The notes under the pieces were generated by a model. It did not search any database and had not been told where the DNA came from. It worked only from the letters and a program-made list of their open reading frames with translations. 32,405 nucleotides of DNA, from the NCBI GenBank assembly GCA_949287505.1, contig CASEGX010000086.1, positions 1-32,405 of the forward strand, written 5' to 3'. Of the stretch, positions 7,358 to 14,695 are shown piece by piece (position 1 is the stretch's first letter; each line of letters opens with the position of its first letter). This DNA is from an uncultured Spirochaetales bacterium (GTDB lineage: Bacteria; Spirochaetota; Spirochaetia; Sphaerochaetales; Sphaerochaetaceae). The position numbers were made by a program, and so were the translations under genes.

Positions 7358-9408
7358 AAGACGGATACAGCATAGCCGGAGAGCCTTTCATAAATTTTCA
7401 GGCAGGCTTTTCAAAACCATTCCATGTCGTTTCCGATTATGATCTTGCAGGTGATCAGGGGGAGGCGGTAGAGAAGCTTTATGAAGGGTATCTGCATGGA
7501 GACAGAGCCCAGACTCTCAAAGGTGTCACTGGTTCTGGAAAGACTTTCACGATGGCCAAGCTCATTGAGAAGATCCAGAAGCCGACTCTTGTGCTGTCCC
7601 ACAACAAGACACTCTCTGCGCAGCTTTACAGGGAATTCAAGTCATTCTTTCCTGAAAATGCTGTCACATACTTCGTCTCGACATACGATTATTACCAGCC
7701 AGAGGCATATGTGCCTGGGAAGGATCTCTATATCGAGAAGGAGGTGGATATAAACGATGAAATCGACAGATTGCGTCTCAATGCCTCCTTCTCGCTCATG
7801 GAACGCCGGGATGTAATTGTTGTAGCAACCGTAAGCTGTATCTACGGCCTCGGTAATCCTGTCTCGCTTCGTGATATGCTCTTCACGTTCCGTACCGGTG
7901 ATGATTTCAACCAGAATAAGGTATTCTCGCAGCTTACAAGGATGCTGTATGACCGCAATGACATGATTCTCGAGCGTGGCACATTCCGGCCAAGAGGGGA
8001 GACCGTTGAGATCTATCCTGCGTACCTTGAAACTGCTTTCCGTATTTATCTTGATTGGGATACCATCTCCGACATTGTCTGGTTCAACCCTCTGACAGGG
8101 GAGCGCATTGCCAGTGTCGATGTCGTCACTCTGTATCCTGCGAAGCAGTTCGTGATGCCGCAGGATCAGATAAACAGGGCAATTGATGAGATCAATCAGG
8201 AGAAGGAAGAGAGAGTGCAGTACTTTCTTTCAAACGGCAAGCCGGTCGAGGCAGAGAGGATAAAGAGCCGAGTGGAGTATGACCTGGAGATGCTTCAGGA
8301 GGTCGGCTACTGCTCAGGAATAGAGAATTACTCCCGCATACTCTCCGGCCGTGCGCCTGGGGAGAGGCCTGCTGTGCTTCTTGATTATTTTCCCGATGAT
8401 TTCGTCACATTCATTGATGAGTCACATGTCACGCTTCCGCAGATAGGGGCAATGTATGAAGGGGACAGATCCAGGAAGACGAATCTTGTAAACTATGGCT
8501 TCCGCTTGCCGTCAGCCCTCGACAACAGACCCCTTAAATACGATGAGTTCGACAAGAAGGTGGGGCAGCGTATCTACGTCTCTGCAACGCCTGGGGAAAG
8601 GGAGAGGAAGGAGTCCAGCCAGATAGTCGAACAGCTCATACGTCCTACAGGACTTCTGGATCCGAAGATCGAAGTGAGGGCGACTGAAGGGCAGATGGAA
8701 GACCTTTACGGAGAGATCCGCAAGACCATTGAGAAGAATGAACGTGTCCTTGTCACAACCCTTACGAAGAAGATGGCAGAGGACCTGACTGATTATCTTT
8801 CCGGCCTTGGCCTTGCCGTGCGTTACCTTCACTCCGAGGTAGAGACCATAGAACGTGTTGAGATACTCCGCGATCTGAGACTCGGCAAGTTCGATGTGCT
8901 TGTCGGCATAAACCTCCTCAGGGAAGGACTGGATCTTCCGGAGGTGTCTCTTGTCGCGATACTCGATGCGGATAAGATAGGATTCCTGCGTTCTGCCACC
9001 TCTCTTATACAGACAATAGGACGCGCAGCAAGGAATGCGGATGGACGCGTTCTTATGTATGCAGACAGAATGAGCGAGGCCATGGCAGAGGCGATTGAGG
9101 AGACTGAACACAGACGCTCCGTGCAGATGGCGTACAACGAGGCTCATGGAATAACTCCCAGAACCATCAAGAAGGCTGTTGAGGATATCCTAGAGCGTGA
9201 GGCTGCCGATGATGAGGCTATCGCAAAGGAGGAGATGAAGATAATCAGCTCCAACTACAACCTTCTTGTGGAACGGGACAGGAAGAGATACGTTGCGGAT
9301 CTTACAAAGCAGATGACTGAGCTTGCCAAGAACCTTGAATTTGAAAAGGCTGCACTGCTTCGCGATGAGATCCAGCGCATAAAGGACAGGAAGGATCTTA
9401 CAGACTGA
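7342..9408 (+). CDS. uvrB: UvrABC system protein B
   Basis: 688 residues, near the usual 660-690. Damage-verifying helicase-like subunit of nucleotide excision repair. Seen: DLAGDQGEAVEKL near the N-terminus, Walker A GVTGSGKT (61-68), the beta-hairpin DYYQPEAYVP (116-125), FIDESH in the Walker B region, helicase motif V/VI segments GINLLREGLDLPEV and QTIGRAARN, and a C-terminal UVR motif LEFEKAALLRDEIQ that binds UvrC. The N-terminus is about ten residues longer than many homologues, and the overlap with htrA places the start inside that gene, implying coupled translation. The 3' end overlaps the convergent caspase-like gene by eleven bases. Confidence 0.97.
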   Translation: MAGEVKDGYSIAGEPFINFQAGFSKPFHVVSDYDLAGDQGEAVEKLYEGYLHGDRAQTLKGVTGSGKTFTMAKLIEKIQKPTLVLSHNKTLSAQLYREFKSFFPENAVTYFVSTYDYYQPEAYVPGKDLYIEKEVDINDEIDRLRLNASFSLMERRDVIVVATVSCIYGLGNPVSLRDMLFTFRTGDDFNQNKVFSQLTRMLYDRNDMILERGTFRPRGETVEIYPAYLETAFRIYLDWDTISDIVWFNPLTGERIASVDVVTLYPAKQFVMPQDQINRAIDEINQEKEERVQYFLSNGKPVEAERIKSRVEYDLEMLQEVGYCSGIENYSRILSGRAPGERPAVLLDYFPDDFVTFIDESHVTLPQIGAMYEGDRSRKTNLVNYGFRLPSALDNRPLKYDEFDKKVGQRIYVSATPGERERKESSQIVEQLIRPTGLLDPKIEVRATEGQMEDLYGEIRKTIEKNERVLVTTLTKKMAEDLTDYLSGLGLAVRYLHSEVETIERVEILRDLRLGKFDVLVGINLLREGLDLPEVSLVAILDADKIGFLRSATSLIQTIGRAARNADGRVLMYADRMSEAMAEAIEETEHRRSVQMAYNEAHGITPRTIKKAVEDILEREAADDEAIAKEEMKIISSNYNLLVERDRKRYVADLTKQMTELAKNLEFEKAALLRDEIQRIKDRKDLTD

Positions 9409-10300
9409 AGAGAACCGGATCTGTGATGGAAAGCGTTGCCTGAGGTGTCGCTTCCTTTCTCAGGTCATCTGCCATCATGTTTCTTATATCCTCCCATAGG
9501 GAATAGAATGTGATCCTTGTCCCCTCTGCAGGAACTGAGGCCTTCCCGTTCTCCATGTCATAGCCGAGTGCAACGGCAAGGTAATATGAGAAAGCGCCAT
9601 ACTTGTCCTGGTCCGGCAGTCCTGTATCCCAGCTGTCAAATGAGTTCTGCTCCTTGCTTGCTGCTGCAAGAACCCATGTGCTGTCATTGCCTGTTATATG
9701 CTTTTCAAACATACCGATAAAGGATGGAATAATTGCATGTATAAGATTATCAGAAACCAGATTCCCATCTTCAAACTTCTCTCCGTTCTCCATGTATCCT
9801 GTATCTGTGATGAAGTGGCCGGAAAAGCATGAGTCAAGGAACAGGCATTTCCTGCCGTCTATGCCGCTGAAGGCTGTCATGAGTCTTTCCGGCGAGAGAC
9901 GCGAGGATGTTACCTTGTCCGTTACAAGCGCTCCTGTCTCATCGCCATGGCCGGAGTAATGGAATAGCACCAGATCACTCTGTAAAGTATCTAGATCCGA
10001 AAGAACACGGAGAATATCATCATGATTCCATTTCATCTCATCTCCGTTCAGCGTTCTCCTGCCGTTTTTCTCAAGAAAGAGATACTCCTCATATATTTCT
10101 CCTGACGCAGCTGCGAGAGCCTTTATCTGCGAAGACAATGCTCTCTGATCCTCCGGAGGATTGTCGAGTGCGTTCACTCCCTCCGGCGCACCGTAGTCGA
10201 TGGCGACTGAGATGAATACGACCTTTCCCTGTGTTTTCTCGGCTTCGCATGAAGCGAGGAGGGCTGCAATAATGCATATAATAAGAATTCTTCTGATCAT
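9398..10300 (-). CDS. Caspase-like (peptidase C14) lipoprotein
   Basis: 300 residues from the ATG at 10300, chosen because it has AGGAG seven to eight bases upstream and overlaps the preceding stop as TAATG; a longer reading to 10471 lies inside the neighbour. The N-terminus MIRRILIICIIAALLASC is a lipoprotein signal with Cys18 as the lipidated residue. A caspase p20-like domain follows: VVFISVAIDYG (first strand), FHYSGHGD with catalytic H118, and CLFLDSCFSGHF with catalytic C158. So it should be an envelope-anchored clan CD cysteine protease, with substrate unknown. The C-terminal end is shorter than in metacaspases with p10 domains. It is translationally coupled to the barrel-like gene and lies last in a minus-strand series starting at the TPP riboswitch. 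Confidence 0.85.
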   Translation of the reverse strand: MIRRILIICIIAALLASCEAEKTQGKVVFISVAIDYGAPEGVNALDNPPEDQRALSSQIKALAAASGEIYEEYLFLEKNGRRTLNGDEMKWNHDDILRVLSDLDTLQSDLVLFHYSGHGDETGALVTDKVTSSRLSPERLMTAFSGIDGRKCLFLDSCFSGHFITDTGYMENGEKFEDGNLVSDNLIHAIIPSFIGMFEKHITGNDSTWVLAAASKEQNSFDSWDTGLPDQDKYGAFSYYLAVALGYDMENGKASVPAEGTRITFYSLWEDIRNMMADDLRKEATPQATLSITDPVLFSL

Positions 10301-10830
10301 TAAGCGCTCCTGAGACGTAGGACAAGTGCCAGCCCTGAATTGAAGTGGAAGGTCCCGGGGCTCCACGAGACGGAAAGTGGTACCGAGAATCCGAGATTCC
10401 TGAATGGATACCAGATTCCATATAGCGTGGATCCCAGCCTCCATGAGAGTGCGTTCTGCTTCAGATGCCATATGATGGAAGTGTCTAAAGAAAGTGCTAT
10501 TTCCACATCGTCTTTGACCATGTAGCCATAGCGCAAAGAAAGAGATGCGGAAAAGAATCCGGGTATCATCAGTCTTCCTGAGATTGAGCTGTCTGCTGTG
10601 TATCCCAGCGCCAGCGGCAGTGAGAGCTTATGGACGCTGCCCATTGTGACTGATAGCGGTGACAGTGAGATTGAAGTGCGTGCAGTGTGCCACACACCTC
10701 CTTCCTCTTTGATTTCCTCCACCATGCATCCCTCATACTGTACCGCAACCGATAGCGAAGGGCTCCATTCGGTACCTGCCGAGAGGAAGGAGGGGAGGAG
10801 CAGCAACAACATTGTGATTATTCTTTTCAT
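10300..10830 (-). CDS. Small secreted beta-barrel-like protein
   Basis: 176 residues. The start at 10830 is set by a GGAGG SD four bases upstream. MKRIITMLLLLLPSFLSAG is a clear signal peptide. The mature part is alternating hydrophobic/polar strands (VHKLSLPLALGY, FFSASLSLRYGYM, LGFSVPLSVSW) ending FHFNSGLALVLRLRSA, as in outer-membrane or periplasmic beta-barrels. I do not recognise a family. It sits 48 bases after thiQ and ends in a TAATG overlap with the caspase-like lipoprotein, suggesting the two act together at the outer membrane. Its SD is inside a perfect hairpin. Confidence 0.65.
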   Translation of the reverse strand: MKRIITMLLLLLPSFLSAGTEWSPSLSVAVQYEGCMVEEIKEEGGVWHTARTSISLSPLSVTMGSVHKLSLPLALGYTADSSISGRLMIPGFFSASLSLRYGYMVKDDVEIALSLDTSIIWHLKQNALSWRLGSTLYGIWYPFRNLGFSVPLSVSWSPGTFHFNSGLALVLRLRSA

Positions 10831-10834
10831 TTTG

Positions 10835-10865
10835 CCTCCGTTATTTAATACGCTCTGAACGGAGG
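10835..10865 (-). promoter_or_regulatory. Hairpin that sequesters the SD of the barrel-like gene
   Basis: In the minus-strand mRNA, CCTCCGTT (10865-10858) pairs perfectly with AACGGAGG (10842-10835) across a 15-base loop. The 3' arm is the SD of the gene starting at 10830. It lies 13 bases after the thiQ stop. No T-tract follows, so translational control or an RNA switch is a better reading than a terminator. Confidence 0.6.
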
Positions 10866-10878
10866 CTATGGACAAAAC

Positions 10879-11856
10879 TTATTCCAATGTAAGTATGCTT
10901 TCTTTGAGAATCATCACGGAGACAGTTTTCCTGCGTGGTTTTGTCGTGCTCTGACAGAGCAGTGGATAACCCTGGTACTGCAAGCCGAGAATGTATGATG
11001 AGCCGCAGAACTCGCATGAGATTATCTCGGCATCATGGAACACGATGTGCATCGGATACATCGTCTCATCAACCGGCTCTTCGGATATGACAGCATTCTC
11101 AGGACGGAAGAATGCAGAGCCTGATGTGTTCTCAAACACGAGATGCGCGGGAAGTGCCGTGCCCTCTCCGGTGAAGAATGCTGAAAAGAGATCCTTCGGG
11201 TGTCTGTAAAGCTCCTCTGCGCTTCCCATTGCCACGGTCTTCCCATCGTGCATTATCAATATCGAGTCCGAGATGGAGAATGCCTCCTCCCTGTCATGCG
11301 TGACATAGATCATCGTAATGCCAAGCGCATCATGTATTGCCCTTATTGCAGATCTTATGCTCTTCCTGAGCGGAGCATCCAGCGCAGAGAGCGGTTCATC
11401 GAGAAGAAGGATCTTCGGTTTTGCGGCAAGAGCGCGTGCAAGCTGCACTCTCTGTGCCTCTCCTCCCGAGAGCGATGATACCGAACGCTTTGCATACCCC
11501 TCGAGACCGACAAGGGAAAGCAGTGCATCCGATGTCTTCTTTTTCTCGGCCTTTTTCTCCTTCATCCCGAACTGTATGTTCTTCTCGACATTCATCGAGG
11601 GAAACAGCGTGAAATCCTGGAAGACCATGCCGATGCCACGGTCCTGGATCTTTACATCTGCAACATCTTTTCCATCGATGATTATCGAACCGCCGTCGGG
11701 TCTGTCGAGGCCGGCGATGAGTGAGAGAAGTGTGGATTTCCCTGATCCTGATGGACCGATTACGCACAGAAATTCTCCTTCATCGACGCCGAAGGAAGCC
11801 GAGAGCTTGAAGTCCTTGTATTTCTTTTCGAGTTTTCTTATCTCAAGATATGGCAT
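10879..11856 (-). CDS. thiQ: Thiamine ABC transporter ATP-binding protein with C-terminal extension
   Basis: 325 residues. ABC ATPase with Walker A GPSGSGKS (34-41), Q-loop FQDFTLFP (79-86), signature LSGGEAQRVQLA (129-140), Walker B ILLLDEP (149-155) and H-loop YVTHDREEA. Classic ThiQ is about 230 residues; the extra ~95 residues after GEGTALPAHLVF resemble a TOBE-like regulatory/beta domain of the sugar/iron/spermidine importer class (FFRPENAVI motif). It overlaps thiP by 14 bases and has a GGAGGAAGG SD. Specificity is inferred from ThiB and the TPP riboswitch; on its own the ATPase could serve other ions or polyamines. Confidence 0.85.
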   Translation of the reverse strand: MPYLEIRKLEKKYKDFKLSASFGVDEGEFLCVIGPSGSGKSTLLSLIAGLDRPDGGSIIIDGKDVADVKIQDRGIGMVFQDFTLFPSMNVEKNIQFGMKEKKAEKKKTSDALLSLVGLEGYAKRSVSSLSGGEAQRVQLARALAAKPKILLLDEPLSALDAPLRKSIRSAIRAIHDALGITMIYVTHDREEAFSISDSILIMHDGKTVAMGSAEELYRHPKDLFSAFFTGEGTALPAHLVFENTSGSAFFRPENAVISEEPVDETMYPMHIVFHDAEIISCEFCGSSYILGLQYQGYPLLCQSTTKPRRKTVSVMILKESILTLE

Positions 11857-13468
11857 GTTTCCTTCCTCCTTCGCCGATGGCGAAAACGATGAGAGCTTCT
11901 AGAAGCAGCAGTGTTCCGAGTGCTGCTGCTCCCTGGTAGTTGTATGTGTTTATCATGCGGTAGATGAGTATCGGCAGCGTTGATACATGCCCGTCGGAGA
12001 GCGTGAGGGTTGCATTGACCTCTCCAAGTGAGAGTGCGAAAGCGAATGCAAATGCCTTCCTCTTGTACGGACCGAGAAGAGGCTTCTCGACTTTTCTCAT
12101 TGTTTTACCTGCAGAGACGCCAAGCGTGTAAGCTGCAGCTGCAAGCGAGTCTGGGATCGTCTTTGCTCCCGGGGTTATTGTCCTGACAGCAAATGGCAGG
12201 ATTATTGTAAGATGCGCAGCTATCACAAGAAGGTATGAGAAATATATCGAGTCATGGTCCACAGTTGCTGCCAGAAATGAGAATCCCAGTCCAAGCGTTA
12301 CAGAACCCGTGGCCATCGGAAGGGATGACAGGACAGGCATGAACCATGAGTTTCTTTTCGCCGATGCCAAGGCGATTCTCGAGCCGAGGAATACCGCGAG
12401 GAGAGAGGATATGAGTGCGATCAGGAAGCTGTTTATGATGCCGCTCATTGCAGTGCTCATTATTCCTGTACTTCCTTTTCCTATGTCTTCCCATGCCTTG
12501 AGTGTGAAATCACCGGCCTTGGTGAAGAAGGCTCTGTAGATTATCGAGAGCATCGGCGGAAGTATGAAAAGGAGGATAAGAAGCATCAAGAGAACAGCGA
12601 TGGCAAGTTTCTTTCCCTTTGCCTTCTCAAGCTCCTTTTCCTTTCTCTCAGCTTTCTCTGCCTTTCTGCCACGGCTTGTAATGATGAGAAGAACTGAGGT
12701 TATGAAGAATGCGAATATGGAAAGCGCTGCAGCATTTTCCCTGTTGACGTTTATGTTCACCCGTCTGTATATCTCCGTTTCAAATGTGGAGTAGGCGGGG
12801 TTTCCTCCGAGTACGAGAATGATCGAGAATGATGAGAAGCAGAACAGGAATATGATGATGAACGCGGAAAGGATGGAGGGAATGAGGCGTGGAAGCGTTA
12901 CTGAAATAAATGTTCTCATCCTGCTGCTTCCCAGTGTGTATGCAGCCTTCTCCGGAGTATCGGTAAGCTCTGTCCATGCGTTTGTTATCAAAAGGAAGGC
13001 TATCGGGAAGTTGAGGTAAACATGGGCAAGTATGATGGCCTTGAATGAGTAAAGAATCTTCACGATGCCGTATTCACGGCCCGTTATCTTCATCAGAAAT
13101 GCGTTCAGAAGCCCATTGTTTCCATACCAGATGACAAAACCGAGCACCACAAGGATTGTCGGGATTGTGAAAGAGAGACCGGCGAGTGTCAGGACAGCAC
13201 GGCGGAACGGGAATGTGTATTTTGCGAAGAATGATGAGAGAGGTATTGCAATCAGCACCGACAGAATGGCTGAAAGGAGTGCCTCCTCGAGCGTGAATGC
13301 GAGAAGGCGGTATGTATATCTGTCACTGAAGACTTCAACAAGTGCCTTCCCGTTGTCATGGAAGGCATAGCTGAATGTGAAGAAAAGCGGTATGAGGAAG
13401 AGCACTATTAGAATCAGAATTCCTGGCAGTGCCTTCATTGTGTAGTATGCAGCTCTGTTTCTTTTCAT
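11843..13468 (-). CDS. thiP: Thiamine ABC transporter permease (two fused permease halves)
   Basis: 541 residues with about twelve hydrophobic segments, i.e. two BPD-type inner-membrane permease domains joined by a basic linker (RGRKAEKAERKEKELEKAKG, about 268-287). Each half carries an EAA-type loop: ELTDTPEKAAYTLGSSRMRT in the first and DSLAAAAYTLGVSAGKTMRK in the second, which contact the ATPase. The length agrees with ThiP and related Fe(III) permeases such as FbpB. It starts 28 bases after thiB and overlaps thiQ. AGAGGAAGAG upstream acts as SD. Thiamine as the substrate follows from the neighbours rather than from this sequence alone. Confidence 0.87.
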   Translation of the reverse strand: MKRNRAAYYTMKALPGILILIVLFLIPLFFTFSYAFHDNGKALVEVFSDRYTYRLLAFTLEEALLSAILSVLIAIPLSSFFAKYTFPFRRAVLTLAGLSFTIPTILVVLGFVIWYGNNGLLNAFLMKITGREYGIVKILYSFKAIILAHVYLNFPIAFLLITNAWTELTDTPEKAAYTLGSSRMRTFISVTLPRLIPSILSAFIIIFLFCFSSFSIILVLGGNPAYSTFETEIYRRVNINVNRENAAALSIFAFFITSVLLIITSRGRKAEKAERKEKELEKAKGKKLAIAVLLMLLILLFILPPMLSIIYRAFFTKAGDFTLKAWEDIGKGSTGIMSTAMSGIINSFLIALISSLLAVFLGSRIALASAKRNSWFMPVLSSLPMATGSVTLGLGFSFLAATVDHDSIYFSYLLVIAAHLTIILPFAVRTITPGAKTIPDSLAAAAYTLGVSAGKTMRKVEKPLLGPYKRKAFAFAFALSLGEVNATLTLSDGHVSTLPILIYRMINTYNYQGAAALGTLLLLEALIVFAIGEGGRKHAIS

Positions 13469-13496
13469 GGCTCTTCCTCTGATTATAGCAGAAAAA

Positions 13497-14510
13497 TCAA
13501 TTGTTTTCTGTCATGATCCTGAGCCACACTGCCTGAAGCTCTTCAACCTTGGCAGGGTCTGTGGCGCCGCTTCTGAAGAGCACATCCGGCTTCGGAGCCC
13601 AGTCAAAGGCATCCGGAAGATCCAGAGACGCGTTCACCGGATACATTGAGTTTGCAATCGCGATGTCAAGCTGGGCATCTGTGAGAATGAAGTCGACAAA
13701 GGCTTCTGCTTCCGCTCTCTTGTCAGTACCCTTCACGATACCGATTCCCTCAATTGTCGCCTCATGTCCCTCGGAGAATACCAGTGCCTGATAACGCGTG
13801 GTGTTGTCATTCATCACATGGTAGACAGGGCTTGTGGTATATGAAAGGACAATCGGTGCCTCTCCCTCGGTGAAAAGGCCATAAGCTGATGACCATCCGT
13901 CGGCGATTGTGAGTGCATTGTCCTTCATGCTCATCCACCAGGATTCGAAATCCTCTCCATCGCCATAGATGTTGTACGTCCAGAGAAGAAGACCGAGACC
14001 TACGGAAGATGTGCGGGGATCGATGAGTATGATCTTGTCCTTGTACTCTGCGTCTGTCAGATCCGAGAGAGACTCCGGTTTGTCGAGTCCGCATTCAGAA
14101 TCCCATACGAAGGCGAATGCACCGTAATCAAAAGGAATGAGGCGGTTCTCTGGGTCGAACTTGAGCTCGTCTGGAATGTCGCTGAGAACAGGGGAGTCGT
14201 AGCTTTCAAGGTATGGGTATGCCCTGTATGCGAAATCATCCGTGATACCGAGGATGACATCTGCATCCGTTCCTTCTCCTTCAAGTTCCACACGGGAGAT
14301 CATCTCGACACCATCTCCTGCGCTGACGAGATTCACCTTGATTCCCGTCTTCTCCTCAAAAAGGGGAATGAGCGTTCCTGCAGGACCCCAGTCACTTGCG
14401 AAGGAGTCATAGGAATAGACTGTGAGAACATCGTCCTCTGCAGCAGCCTGTGCCATCACACCTGCTATTGCCAGAAATGCGAAAAGCATTGTAAAGAGTG
14501 CTTTCTTCAT
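13497..14510 (-). CDS. thiB: Thiamine-binding periplasmic protein
   Basis: 337 residues from the ATG at 14510. An ATG six bases earlier (14516) directly abuts the SD GGAG, leaving no spacing, so the later start is preferred. MKKALFTMLFAFLAIAGVMA is a signal peptide. The mature protein opens with LTVYSYDSFASDWGPAG, close to the ThiB/TbpA signature 'vYtYdSFasdWGpg', then KVNLVSAGDGVEMISRVELE and ADVILGITDDFAYRA. This is the captor subunit of the thiamine/TPP importer. It is the first gene after the TPP riboswitch, which strongly supports the assignment. Confidence 0.93.
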   Translation of the reverse strand: MKKALFTMLFAFLAIAGVMAQAAAEDDVLTVYSYDSFASDWGPAGTLIPLFEEKTGIKVNLVSAGDGVEMISRVELEGEGTDADVILGITDDFAYRAYPYLESYDSPVLSDIPDELKFDPENRLIPFDYGAFAFVWDSECGLDKPESLSDLTDAEYKDKIILIDPRTSSVGLGLLLWTYNIYGDGEDFESWWMSMKDNALTIADGWSSAYGLFTEGEAPIVLSYTTSPVYHVMNDNTTRYQALVFSEGHEATIEGIGIVKGTDKRAEAEAFVDFILTDAQLDIAIANSMYPVNASLDLPDAFDWAPKPDVLFRSGATDPAKVEELQAVWLRIMTENN

Positions 14511-14553
14511 AAGCATCTCCTGAAAAATAGATTATCCGGGGATTGGAAATATG

Positions 14554-14641
14554 CCGTTTCCTTCGCTGGTATTATCCAGATCAGGTTCGAGGGTATAATC
14601 TCAGGCCGGAGCCACCCCTAGACGTCTTGAACACTAAACGG
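14554..14641 (-). promoter_or_regulatory. TPP (THI-box) riboswitch controlling thiBPQ
   Basis: On the minus strand: closing stem P1 CCGTTT (14641-14636) with AAACGG (14559-14554), P2/P3 TAGGGGTGG...CTGAGATTATACCCT, and the conserved P4/P5 ACCTGATCTGGATAATACCAG followed by CGAAGGAA. Between P1 and P2 are about 16 extra bases including the palindrome AGACGTCT (14627-14620), not part of the compact consensus. No terminator lies between the aptamer and thiB (43 bases), and the AGGAGA SD is there, so translational control is likely. ATAATCT in that spacer (14535-14529) is complementary to AGATTAT of the aptamer core (14601-14595), a possible switching pairing. Confidence 0.93.
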
Positions 14642-14659
14642 AATGTAGAGTGTAGTCAA

Positions 14660-14688
14660 GTGACAATATGAATGATAGCAGGTATTAT
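14660..14688 (+). promoter_or_regulatory. Promoter of the NAD(P)HX repair gene, leaderless arrangement
   Basis: GTGACA (14660-14665), 17-base spacer, TATTAT (14683-14688), seven bases before the ATG at 14696. No SD is placed correctly. It is divergent from the thiamine operon. Confidence 0.55.
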
Positions 14689-14695
14689 TCTCTAT

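Noticed and set aside
8512..9147. 211-residue minus-strand frame inside uvrB
   Set aside because: Antisense to conserved UvrB helicase motifs; protein has no recognisable features. Similar long antisense frames inside nnr (14903-15652) and glgA (20013-20498) were dropped for the same reason.
10301..10471. N-terminal extension of the caspase-like protein by 57 residues
   Set aside because: Lies within the barrel-like gene, has no SD, and would bury the lipoprotein signal peptide in the middle of the protein.
14642..14695. Minus-strand promoter of the thiamine operon
   Set aside because: Several TACACT/TACATT-like hexamers exist but none has a -35 at correct spacing; left uncalled.
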